From an uncultured Bacilli bacterium (GTDB taxonomy: Bacteria > Bacillota_I > Bacilli_A > RF39 > UBA660): a stretch of DNA of 64,000 bases. The stretch spans positions 186,001-250,000 of the forward strand of contig CAKOXW010000001.1 in assembly GCA_934130375.1 (NCBI GenBank), written 5' to 3'. Position numbers and translations under genes: made by a program. Under the pieces are notes generated by a model, which was given only the letters and a program-made list of their open reading frames with translations, was not told the origin of the DNA and did not search any database. The stretch's first letter is position 1, and every line of letters starts with the position of its first letter. Shown here one piece after another: positions 1-7,584 of this stretch.

Positions 1-1
1 T

Positions 2-964
2 AAAGAAGCATCATTAGAAACAACTGCAAAGTTAATAGCAAGTCAAGCAGAGAAGAAATATACTGAAAATCAAGTATTAGATGGTAGTAGTACAATAAAA
101 TGTAGTGATGTTGCTAAGATAAATGATGCTGACTATGAAAGTTGTAATATTACTTTTGATGATAAGGGTAATGCAAAAGTATCAATAGTAGGTAAGGGTA
201 AGTTTGAAGGTATGGCTGTATGCAATGCTAATAAGAATAGTGCATCTATATCTAGTGATTGTTCAACAAATGCATCTTATTTTACATATGAGGACACTAC
301 TATAGTAACTAACGTTATTGTTGAAGATGCGAATAAGTGCAAGAGTTATATTCAAACAAAGCATTTAACTGAAGAACAAGCAACAACGTTGTGTACTGAA
401 GGTTCAATAACAATTGGTGAATCTACTGGTTCGTTAAAAGATTTAGTTGTAGTTGGTGCGATACCATCAAGTGATTATGAGACAGTAGGATTAAGAATAG
501 AAACAAAAGATGGTATATCAATAACTGGTTATAATATAGAAGGAGGAACTGATGTAGTAATACCATCACAAATAGATGGCAAGACAGTTGTTGCTATTGG
601 AGATAATACAAGTGATGGTCTAGGAATAACTTCAGTGGTAATACCAAATTCAGTGACAAGCATAGGTATGAATGCATTTAGATGGAACAAATTAACAAAT
701 GTAACAATTCCATCAAGTGTTAAAACAATAGGTCATAGTGCATTTAGAGGGAACAAATTAACAAATGTAACAATTCCTAGTAGTGTTATTTCAATAGATT
801 ACTATGCTTTTAATAGTAATCCAAATATTGTAATTACCAATAATTCGAGTATTGAAAATACACAAGATGTTTGGGATAAAATTTTAGGAATAGACGGGTC
901 ATGTTCTCCGAAAGTAACTATAACAAATAATATTATTGAAATAGGTGTGGGACCTAATTGCTAA
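2..964 (+). CDS. Type IV pilin-like protein fused to BspA-type leucine-rich repeats (5' end cut by window)
   Basis: The frame is open from base 2, so the ATG at 212 is not the start; the true start lies left of the window. The first ~75 visible residues (SLETTAKLIASQAEKKY ... VGKGKFEGMAVCNA) match the middle and end of the pilin-like genes at 46-47.6 kb (SLESSVKMVAAQAE, TGKGKFNGYTC), so the missing N-terminus is probably a prepilin helix. The C-terminal half carries BspA-like LRRs (IPNSVTSIGMNAF, then IPSSVKTIGHSAF). The stretch AACAAATTAACAAATG recurs at a 66-base spacing (near 686 and 752), a 22-residue repeat. Surface display on a pilus-like fibre or pseudopilus for binding is an inference. 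A terminator follows at once. Confidence 0.75.
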   Translation, partial: KEASLETTAKLIASQAEKKYTENQVLDGSSTIKCSDVAKINDADYESCNITFDDKGNAKVSIVGKGKFEGMAVCNANKNSASISSDCSTNASYFTYEDTTIVTNVIVEDANKCKSYIQTKHLTEEQATTLCTEGSITIGESTGSLKDLVVVGAIPSSDYETVGLRIETKDGISITGYNIEGGTDVVIPSQIDGKTVVAIGDNTSDGLGITSVVIPNSVTSIGMNAFRWNKLTNVTIPSSVKTIGHSAFRGNKLTNVTIPSSVISIDYYAFNSNPNIVITNNSSIENTQDVWDKILGIDGSCSPKVTITNNIIEIGVGPNC

Positions 965-987
965 AGTGAGTAATAAATCTCACTTTT
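963..987 (+). terminator. Rho-independent terminator of the pilin-LRR gene
   Basis: AAGTGAG and CTCACTT form a stem around an eight-base loop directly after the stop codon, followed by a T run. Confidence 0.75.
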
Positions 988-991
988 TAAA

Positions 992-1020
992 TTGATATTA
1001 ATAATTTAAAATGGTATAAT
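992..1020 (+). promoter_or_regulatory. Sigma-A-type promoter of the response regulator
   Basis: TTGATA (992-997) and TATAAT (1015-1020) are separated by 17 bases, 18 bases before the ATG at 1038. Confidence 0.75.
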
Positions 1021-1037
1021 ATTGTTGGGTGGTAAAG

Positions 1038-1802
1038 ATGAAAGATATAAATGTATTAGTAAATGGTGGTATTAATGTAAATGGTTCTTTGGAATTGTTT
1101 TCTAATATTGAAACTTATGAGGAAAATCTTAATAATTTTTTAAATAGTATTAAGGAAAGAATTATTAGTTTAAATGAGTATAAAGAGAAAAATGATATGC
1201 ATAATTATAATATTTTAGTGGATGCATTAAAGTTTGAAACTAAGTTACTTGGTTTTAATTCTTTATCTGAAATATGTAATAAGCAAACTGTTGCTAGTAA
1301 GAATAATTATGTTACTTTTGTTACTGATAATTTTAATGAATTAGTTACTGAATTAAATAGGGTAATTATGCTTTGTTTAAGTTATTTTGGTATTAGTGAT
1401 ACAAGTGATTATATTGTTTCTTTCGGTTCTGTTAAGAGTGATGATGCAATATTAGTAGTTGATGATTCTGATTTAATTAGAAATTTTATTAGACACATGC
1501 TTGATAGTTCTTATGAAATTAAGGTTGCTAAGGATGGTGTTGAAGCATTATATATTTTGTCTAATCAAAAAATATCTGGTATGTTCTTGGACCTTGAAAT
1601 GCCTAATGTTAATGGATTTGAAGTTTTAAATTATATGGATAAAAATAATATGTTTGAAAATATTCCGGTTACTGTAATAACTGGTGTAGATGGTAAAGCG
1701 GAATTAGATAGGTTATCTATGTACCCAATTACTGATGTGTTGTTAAAACCTTTTAATGAAAAATCATTAAAGGATGCGATTGATAAGATGTTAAAAAAAT
1801 AG
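1038..1802 (+). CDS. Response regulator with C-terminal receiver domain
   Basis: The 254-residue protein has a CheY-like receiver domain in its last ~120 residues: the acidic pair in LVVDDSD, the phospho-acceptor Asp in FLDLEMP, the Thr of VTVITG and the Lys of LLKPF are all present. The first ~130 residues are Asn-rich, look helical and match nothing I recognise. There is no DNA-binding domain behind the receiver and no adjacent histidine kinase, so it is an orphan regulator that may act through protein contacts. I prefer the ATG at 1038, after GGGTGGT, over the GTG at 1029. It has its own promoter and a bidirectional terminator shared with rnhC. Confidence 0.8.
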   Translation: MKDINVLVNGGINVNGSLELFSNIETYEENLNNFLNSIKERIISLNEYKEKNDMHNYNILVDALKFETKLLGFNSLSEICNKQTVASKNNYVTFVTDNFNELVTELNRVIMLCLSYFGISDTSDYIVSFGSVKSDDAILVVDDSDLIRNFIRHMLDSSYEIKVAKDGVEALYILSNQKISGMFLDLEMPNVNGFEVLNYMDKNNMFENIPVTVITGVDGKAELDRLSMYPITDVLLKPFNEKSLKDAIDKMLKK

Positions 1803-1829
1803 CAAGTTAAAGTTTACTTGCTATTTTTT
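1801..1829. terminator. Bidirectional terminator between response regulator and rnhC
   Basis: AGCAAGT and ACTTGCT form a stem flanked by an A run on the left and a T run on the right, so it can end both convergent genes. It overlaps both stop codons. Confidence 0.8.
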
Positions 1830-2769
1830 CATAGTTTTTAAAATTAGTTTTTGATATATCTTTTAGCTTATCTATTCCGTACATTTTTACTATTTTTACT
1901 CCAACCTCATCAACAAGGTTTGATGAACCAAGTGGAAGAGTAGTGTTTAATTCTTTGTTTAATTTTTTCATTTCATTTAAAAATATGTATCTACTTATTA
2001 TTGATGAAACTCCAACTGATAAGCATTTGTCTTCTGCTCTTGGTGTCATTGTAAGATTTTTAACTCTATAACTGCATTTTTCTAAGTATTCAAAATATTT
2101 CTTTTCATTTACGAATTGGTCAACTACTATTTTATCATATTCAAAATTATTATTTTTAATAAGTGTAAATAATGCTTTGTTGTGAAGTAGTGCTTTTATT
2201 TTATTCATATTCATATTTTGATTGTATATTTCATTATATTTTTTATTATTTAGTATAATAATTATATGTGGTATTTTTTCAATTAGTTGTGGTGCGATTT
2301 TAATTATTTTTTCATCTGTTATTTGTTTTGAATCTCTTACACCCAAACTTTCTAAGAATGGAATATCCTTTTTGTTTACATAGGAAGCAGTAACAACTAT
2401 TGGACCAAAGAAATCTCCAGTACCAACTTCATCAGACCCAACCGAATTTATGAAGTAGTAATCGCATCTATCTTCATCTTTTTCTATTTTTTTAGTTTCT
2501 TTCTTTTCTTTCTCAACAGGGTATTTGCCAGTTAATGCTCTTTCTCTTTCTTTCCACATGCTAGCATCTATATCAGCACTTATACCTTGAAAAACAACTT
2601 TTCCAGATTCATATAAAGTTACAACTGTATCTTCTTCATCTGCTTGAAATACTGCGTAAGGTGGTGTTTTATCTCTTTTTTTGTATTTAAAATATTCAAC
2701 CATTTCATTTTTAGTCGCATCACTTACTTTATAACTAAATGTTTGTATTTGTGTTTTAATTTTTGCCAT
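1807..2769 (-). CDS. rnhC: Ribonuclease HIII
   Basis: This 320-residue protein cleaves the RNA strand of RNA-DNA hybrids. The N-terminal ~90 residues form the TBP-like substrate-binding domain typical of RNase HIII (FSYKVSDATKNEMVEYF, then TPPYAVFQADEEDTVVTLY). The catalytic domain begins near residue 110 with SVGSDEVGTGDFFGPIVV, which carries the Asp-Glu pair of the family; further acidic catalytic residues are in VVDQF and in the region of PRAEDKC. The length is normal for the family. The ATG at 2769 has AGGTGAT in front and is preferred over the in-frame GTG at 2778. It is one of the few minus-strand genes before 58 kb and stands alone. Confidence 0.93.
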   Translation of the reverse strand: MAKIKTQIQTFSYKVSDATKNEMVEYFKYKKRDKTPPYAVFQADEEDTVVTLYESGKVVFQGISADIDASMWKERERALTGKYPVEKEKKETKKIEKDEDRCDYYFINSVGSDEVGTGDFFGPIVVTASYVNKKDIPFLESLGVRDSKQITDEKIIKIAPQLIEKIPHIIIILNNKKYNEIYNQNMNMNKIKALLHNKALFTLIKNNNFEYDKIVVDQFVNEKKYFEYLEKCSYRVKNLTMTPRAEDKCLSVGVSSIISRYIFLNEMKKLNKELNTTLPLGSSNLVDEVGVKIVKMYGIDKLKDISKTNFKNYEKIASKL

Positions 2770-2854
2770 AAATATCACCTATGAACATTTTAACATAAAA
2801 ACATTTATTTTTCTAGCAATATGTAATATAATATTAACATAGGATGTGAAGTAT

Positions 2855-3568
2855 ATGAATATAGTAGATACGATTATTTTGCTCGGGCTTTTATTAGGTG
2901 CGGCGACTGGATTTGTAAGAGGGTTCTTTAAACAGACAGTTATCTTTTTAGGAACTATTCTTGTTGTTGTACTTGCATTTCTAATAAAAAATCCATTATC
3001 TGCAATAATGTATCAAAATTTACCATTTTTTAGGTTTGGTGGTTTAACAGCGCTTAATATACTTGTTTATGAGGTTATAGCGTTTATTATTGCAATTACA
3101 ATACTGACACTTATTCTTGCAATAATTATAAAAATTACTGGTATAATAGAGAAGATACTTAAATTTACAATTATTCTTGCGTTGCCATCTAAATTACTAG
3201 GTATGATAGTTGGTGTAATTCAATCAATTGTAATTATGTACATAATATTATTTATTATGTCACTTCCAACATTAAAGATGGATTTTCTAAAGGATTCTAA
3301 GTACACAGATGTAATTCTTACAAAGACACCTATAATTTCAAATATAACTAATGATATAGTTAAGTCATTTAATGAGATTGCTGAACTTACTAAAATCAAG
3401 GTTGATTTAAAAGATGTAGATAATACTAATGGTAAGATAGTTGATGTATTACTTAAAAATAATATTGTTACTATTGGTAATGTAGATAATTTAGTTGAGA
3501 GTAAGAAAATAAGTATTGATAATTATTCAGAATTAAAAGATAAATATAAGGAGGAATATAATGATTAA
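2855..3568 (+). CDS. CvpA family membrane protein
   Basis: This 237-residue protein has four hydrophobic segments in its first ~150 residues. The N-terminal pattern (VDTIILLGLLLGAATGFVRGFFKQ) is the CvpA/colicin V production family signature. The last ~80 residues are hydrophilic and Lys/Asp-rich. AGGATG at 2841-2846 supports the ATG at 2855 over the upstream GTG. Its stop overlaps the thioredoxin start by eight bases, so the two are translationally coupled, and two lipoproteins follow in the same direction. The molecular function of CvpA proteins in Bacillota is not settled; an envelope role is inferred. Confidence 0.8.
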   Translation: MNIVDTIILLGLLLGAATGFVRGFFKQTVIFLGTILVVVLAFLIKNPLSAIMYQNLPFFRFGGLTALNILVYEVIAFIIAITILTLILAIIIKITGIIEKILKFTIILALPSKLLGMIVGVIQSIVIMYIILFIMSLPTLKMDFLKDSKYTDVILTKTPIISNITNDIVKSFNEIAELTKIKVDLKDVDNTNGKIVDVLLKNNIVTIGNVDNLVESKKISIDNYSELKDKYKEEYND

Positions 3569-3866
3569 TCATGAATTTAATGAAGATAAGTATGAGGAGA
3601 TAATAAAACAAGGTGTAGTGTTATTTGATTTTTATGCTACATGGTGCGGTCCTTGCAAAATGCTTGCACCTGAACTTGAGGATTTAGTTAAGAAGAACAA
3701 GGATGTAAGTATTTATAAGATAGATGTAGATAAGCATAGTAATTTTACTAGGAAGTTTGGTATTATGAGTGTACCTACATTATTACTTTATAAAAATGGT
3801 GAATTAGTAAAAAAAATAAGTGGTTATATGCCATGCGATGAATTAATTAATTGGATTAATAGTTAG
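3561..3866 (+). CDS. Thioredoxin
   Basis: This 101-residue thioredoxin fold protein has the redox motif WCGPC at residues 28-32, the cis-Pro loop in SVPTLLLYK and the Gly of KISGYM, all as in classical cytosolic TrxA. There is no signal peptide, so it is cytoplasmic. It starts inside the end of the cvpA-like gene behind AAGGAGG and is followed after eight bases by a lipoprotein gene. It may be the general thioredoxin or one dedicated to this envelope operon; the sequence cannot separate the two. Confidence 0.92.
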   Translation: MINHEFNEDKYEEIIKQGVVLFDFYATWCGPCKMLAPELEDLVKKNKDVSIYKIDVDKHSNFTRKFGIMSVPTLLLYKNGELVKKISGYMPCDELINWINS

Positions 3867-3874
3867 GAGAAGTT

Positions 3875-4951
3875 ATGAAAAGAAATGTATTAAAATATAT
3901 AGTTATATTTGTGTCAATTATGTTTTTAGTTGGATGTAGCAATAATACTGGTAGTGGTATTATAGATGGTAATAGTAAGATTAAGATTGTTAAAAATGAA
4001 GTATCTAATATTAAATTAGAGGAATATAGTAGTGATGTATTTTCTATGAAGAAACCAGTTGGTTGGAAAGTTGAAACTGGTGGTGAGGGAATATATTATG
4101 CGATAAGAGTATATGATGAGGCGGATACTAGAAATCAAATATTTTTAATGCCTAAGATACAGCCATTGCTTAAGAGTGATACTGCTAAGAAGCAATGGGT
4201 ATATTATAATAGTTTATCTGGAGGACAACATAGATTGTTTGCTGAGGCAGTTGTACTTAATAAAGCAACTACTGAAGAGTTTTATAAGCAATTTAATAAT
4301 GTTGCTAGTTTTATGAAAAACATTGATAATTCTTTTTCAAGTATAACTTTCCCAACATTTACAAATTTCACTAAACTTGATGAAAGTGCTTCTAGTGCAT
4401 CTATGAAAAGTGTTGCATTAGATAGTAAAGTATTAAGAGCAACATTTAATAGTGAAAAAGGTGAACTGGGAGAAGGTATGTTTTTAGCGTCAATAGTTAA
4501 TTTTGGTAATAATTATCAAATGGGTATTGATACATCATATTATATGATTTATGATATTATGGCAATTACTAGTGCAAAAGATAAATTTATTGATTATAAA
4601 GATATGTTATTAGAGTGCATAAATTCAATAAAATTTACTGATAGTTATGTTAATAAAACAATTGATGATGGTAATACTCAAACTAAAAATGCTCTAGCGT
4701 TATCCGCATCAATTCAAAAATCATTTGACTCTTATATGAGTGCTTGGGAAAATAGAAGTAAAACTTATGATATTATGAGTCAAAAACAAAGTGATGCAAC
4801 TTTAGGATATGAAAGAGTTTATGATACTGAAACAAATGAAATATATAAGGCTTATAATGGATTTACTGATGATTATGATGGTAAGAGATACAAGTCTATT
4901 ACTGATGATATGTATGCACAAAAGACAAGTGGTTATATAGAAAAGAGGTAA
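3875..4951 (+). CDS. Putative lipoprotein of unknown function
   Basis: A 358-residue protein with a lipoprotein signal: Lys/Arg start, hydrophobic core and lipobox LVGC with the lipidated Cys at residue 21. The rest is hydrophilic and should face outward. The part SVFSMKKPVGWKVETGG resembles the start of PsbP/MOG1-like stress-protein folds (EYSS.DFS..KPVGWKV), but this is only a visual resemblance. It lies between thioredoxin and a second lipoprotein gene that begins one base after its stop, so the three genes form an operon. No enzyme motif was seen. Confidence 0.7.
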   Translation: MKRNVLKYIVIFVSIMFLVGCSNNTGSGIIDGNSKIKIVKNEVSNIKLEEYSSDVFSMKKPVGWKVETGGEGIYYAIRVYDEADTRNQIFLMPKIQPLLKSDTAKKQWVYYNSLSGGQHRLFAEAVVLNKATTEEFYKQFNNVASFMKNIDNSFSSITFPTFTNFTKLDESASSASMKSVALDSKVLRATFNSEKGELGEGMFLASIVNFGNNYQMGIDTSYYMIYDIMAITSAKDKFIDYKDMLLECINSIKFTDSYVNKTIDDGNTQTKNALALSASIQKSFDSYMSAWENRSKTYDIMSQKQSDATLGYERVYDTETNEIYKAYNGFTDDYDGKRYKSITDDMYAQKTSGYIEKR

Positions 4952-4952
4952 T

Positions 4953-5900
4953 ATGAAAAAGTATTTTGTAGTATTTGTTGCTGTATTAGCATTGTTTACT
5001 GGATGTTCTAAAGATAATGATAATAAGAACAACAAGGATAATAATAGTAGTAATAATAACAATAATAGTGTAGTTGAGAGTAAGAATTTAGTTGATGCTG
5101 TTTTAAAGAATAAAAATAAATCAGAAAATGATTATAAGAAATTTGTTGGTGGAGAGGTTTTAAATGAGAATACTAATTTCTTAGAATATGCTTTTATTTC
5201 TAATAATAAAGCATATATATATAATCCTGAAAAACTCAATTCTTCAGAGTTAAGTTATAAATTAGTATATGAAATACCTAGTGATATTACAATAACTAAT
5301 GTAGGTATTCCATATGGTGCGGATATATATTTTTATGATAATTTGGGTGGAAAGTATGCAGTTTATGATGATAATACAGATAGTAAAATAGAACCTGGTT
5401 ATAGTTTGTTTGAAAGAGCAATATATAAATTTAAAAAAGTTAATCAAGTTCCTTATACAGTTGCGCATAATTTAACAAGGGATTATGATTTAAGATGTAA
5501 TATGTTTTATGCTAAAGATAATGTTTTATATGAGATACAAGAGGAGTATTATCACTTTACTGAAAAGAGAACTGTTCCAGCAACAACTTTTAAGGTAAAT
5601 GGTAATTATGAAGGTGAAAAGATATTACATTTTTACAATGATAGAATAATGAAAACTGATAAAGGCTTTTATGAAATTGCTAGATATAGTGGTGATAATG
5701 GGCCTATAACTGCAACATTTAAGATTGATTTATTAAGTAAATTCTATGATGAAGTATTAACATTTACTTATGAATATGTAATATTAAAAGATTATACAAT
5801 GATACCAATTGATGATGTTATGACAAATAGAGGTAAAACATATAATTATAATTTCTATGTAGATAGATTTGAAGAAGTAAAAGATACATTTGTTGAATAA
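4953..5900 (+). CDS. Putative lipoprotein of unknown function
   Basis: A 315-residue protein with lipobox FTGC (Cys at residue 18), followed by a low-complexity Asn/Asp/Lys linker of about 20 residues that would tether it to the membrane. The mature part has many Tyr and Asp residues and no motif that I recognise. It starts one base after the preceding lipoprotein stop and is the last gene of the cvpA-trx operon. Its last codons (TFVE and stop) lie in a terminator that is repeated, with those codons, after the AbiE cassette. Confidence 0.7.
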   Translation: MKKYFVVFVAVLALFTGCSKDNDNKNNKDNNSSNNNNNSVVESKNLVDAVLKNKNKSENDYKKFVGGEVLNENTNFLEYAFISNNKAYIYNPEKLNSSELSYKLVYEIPSDITITNVGIPYGADIYFYDNLGGKYAVYDDNTDSKIEPGYSLFERAIYKFKKVNQVPYTVAHNLTRDYDLRCNMFYAKDNVLYEIQEEYYHFTEKRTVPATTFKVNGNYEGEKILHFYNDRIMKTDKGFYEIARYSGDNGPITATFKIDLLSKFYDEVLTFTYEYVILKDYTMIPIDDVMTNRGKTYNYNFYVDRFEEVKDTFVE

Positions 5901-5928
5901 ACAGATGTATTTTTCATATACGATTAAA
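5884..5928 (+). repeat. Left copy of 3'-end/terminator repeat flanking the AbiE cassette
   Basis: Begins ATACATTTGTTGAATAAA; the arms ATACATTTGTT and AACAGATGTAT form a terminator stem followed by TTTTT. It contains the last codons and stop of the lipoprotein gene. The second copy is at 7531-7574 on the other side of the AbiE genes. Confidence 0.75.
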
Positions 5929-5971
5929 AAGAATAAAATCTAATCGTAAATGGAAAAATGTCAAAGGAAAT

Positions 5972-6054
5972 GTTACTTTTGCAATTATAAAGTTAATAAA
6001 ATAATTAAAAAAGTAACAAAAAATATTTCTTTTTGAAATTAAATATTGTATAAT
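5972..6054 (+). promoter_or_regulatory. AbiE promoter region with candidate operator
   Basis: GTTACTTTT (5972-5980) and AAAAGTAAC (6009-6017) are perfect inverted arms 28 bases apart, just upstream of a TATAAT box at 6049-6054. Known AbiEi antitoxins bind inverted repeats at their own promoter, so this is a likely autoregulatory operator. The -35 box is not clear. Confidence 0.5.
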
Positions 6055-6075
6055 TGTTTTGTAGAGGTGTTAGAT

Positions 6076-6669
6076 ATGAGTGATTTAGAAAAGATTTTAA
6101 GTTTAGTACAAAAAAATGATGGTTATATTACAACAAAAGAAGTGGTGGAAAACGGGTTAAATAAAATGGCATTAAAAAGATTGTGTGATGGAGGTTTATT
6201 AGAAAGAGTATCAACCGGTTATTATTCTTTGCCTAATATTTTTAACGATGAATATTATAAGATTATATCAAAAAGTAAAAATGCTGTTTTTTCTTATGCT
6301 ACATCTTTGTTTTTGCATGATTTATCAGACCGAACGCCATTATATTTTGATATAACCGTACCACGTGGTTATGGCGGACCTTTACAAAATATTGAGACAG
6401 TCTCACTTCATTATGTAGATAATAGTCTTTTAAACTTAGGAATGGAAATAATTAAATCTCCATTTGGGATGAACATTAAATGTTATGATGTTGAAAGGAC
6501 TATGTGTGATATTATTAAAGATAGAAATCATATGGATAAAGAAATTTATTCTAAGGCTTTAAAATGGTATGCAGAAAGGAAGGATAAAGATATGTTAAAA
6601 CTTGCTAAATACTCAAAAAGATTAAATATAGAAAAAGAAGTTGTAGAAATTATGCAATTAATTTTATGA
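6076..6669 (+). CDS. AbiEi-type antitoxin and transcriptional regulator
   Basis: A 197-residue protein with an N-terminal winged-helix part (LSLVQKNDGYITTKEVVENG, then LKRLCDGGLLERVSTGYYSL) and a C-terminal half typical of AbiEi antitoxins (VFSYATSLFLHDLSDRTP, then the DVERTMCDIIKDR region). Type IV antitoxins of this family counter the AbiEii toxin and repress their own operon. The ATG at 6076 has AGAGGTG eight bases upstream; the longer frame from a TTG at 6046 would include the promoter. Its stop overlaps the toxin start. The pair sits between host genes flanked by duplicated sequence, a sign of insertion. Confidence 0.85.
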   Translation: MSDLEKILSLVQKNDGYITTKEVVENGLNKMALKRLCDGGLLERVSTGYYSLPNIFNDEYYKIISKSKNAVFSYATSLFLHDLSDRTPLYFDITVPRGYGGPLQNIETVSLHYVDNSLLNLGMEIIKSPFGMNIKCYDVERTMCDIIKDRNHMDKEIYSKALKWYAERKDKDMLKLAKYSKRLNIEKEVVEIMQLIL

Positions 6670-7508
6670 TGAATAGCGATAAATTAAATGCGCTTATTAA
6701 AAAGCGTGCTAATGGAAGCAACGATATGTCATTGCATCTTCATCAAATGTTTTTCTTTGAACATGTTTTAATGAGACTTGAAAAAAGTAAATATAGGGAT
6801 AATATTATTTTAAAAGGAGGAGTATTACTTTCTTCAATTATCGGGAGTGATATGAGAACTACAAAAGATATAGATGCTACACTGAAAAGTATTGCTCTAA
6901 ATGAAGAAACGATTAGAGATATATTTGAAGAAATATTATCTATTAATATAGATGATGGAGTTTCATTTAAAATTGAAAATATTAAAGATATTAGATTAGA
7001 AGATGAATATGGTGGTTATCGAATAAATGTTTATGGAAAATTTGATAAATTAAAAACATATTTCTTTATTGAAGTAACAACAGGTGATGTAATTACTCCA
7101 AGAGAAATCGATTATAAATATAATTCTATTTTTGAAGATAAAATCATCAATATTATGGCATATACGATTGAAACTATAATTGCAGAAAAACTAGAGAGTA
7201 TTATTAGTAAAAATATTTCTACAACAAGGGCTAAAGATTTTTATGATATGTATATAATAGTAAATAAACACAAAGAAAAAATAAATAAAGATACTTTAAT
7301 TATGGCAGTAAAAAGAACTTTTAACCATAGAAATACTAGATACGATATTGAATATTTAAAAGAAGTTTATAATCTTTTAAAAGATAGTGCAATATTAAAA
7401 GAACTTTTTAATAACTATAGTAAGAAACTCGATTATGCTAAAAATGTAAAATACGAAGAAACAATTGCTGCTATAAATGAAGTTATTAATATTTTAGAAA
7501 CGAATTAG
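6666..7508 (+). CDS. AbiEii-type nucleotidyltransferase toxin
   Basis: A 280-residue protein of the AbiEii/MenT family. The nucleotidyltransferase core is visible as LKGGVLLSSI (residues ~49-58) and RTTKDIDATL (~65-74), with the Asp residues of the DxD-type motif in DIDAT; a Lys-rich region with AEKLESIISK and RAKDFYDMYII follows, as in the family. Family toxins transfer nucleotides to tRNA or other targets and cause growth arrest, often serving in phage defence. The start overlaps the antitoxin stop (ATGATGA), so the two are coupled. Confidence 0.85.
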   Translation: MMNSDKLNALIKKRANGSNDMSLHLHQMFFFEHVLMRLEKSKYRDNIILKGGVLLSSIIGSDMRTTKDIDATLKSIALNEETIRDIFEEILSINIDDGVSFKIENIKDIRLEDEYGGYRINVYGKFDKLKTYFFIEVTTGDVITPREIDYKYNSIFEDKIINIMAYTIETIIAEKLESIISKNISTTRAKDFYDMYIIVNKHKEKINKDTLIMAVKRTFNHRNTRYDIEYLKEVYNLLKDSAILKELFNNYSKKLDYAKNVKYEETIAAINEVINILETN

Positions 7509-7530
7509 TTGCAATATAAGTAATATTAAA

Positions 7531-7574
7531 ATACATTTGTTGAATAAATAAATGTATTTTTTTATATAATTAAA
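7531..7574 (+). repeat. Right copy of 3'-end/terminator repeat flanking the AbiE cassette
   Basis: Shares 18 identical bases with 5884-5901 (ATACATTTGTTGAATAAA) and then a similar terminator right arm and T run. It includes a copy of the lipoprotein gene's last codons ACA TTT GTT GAA TAA although no such gene precedes it. Confidence 0.75.
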
Positions 7575-7584
7575 TGGTGATACT

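Noticed and set aside
212..964. A 250-residue protein starting at the ATG 212
   Set aside because: The frame is open to base 2 and the upstream residues match the pilin-like family, so this ATG is internal.
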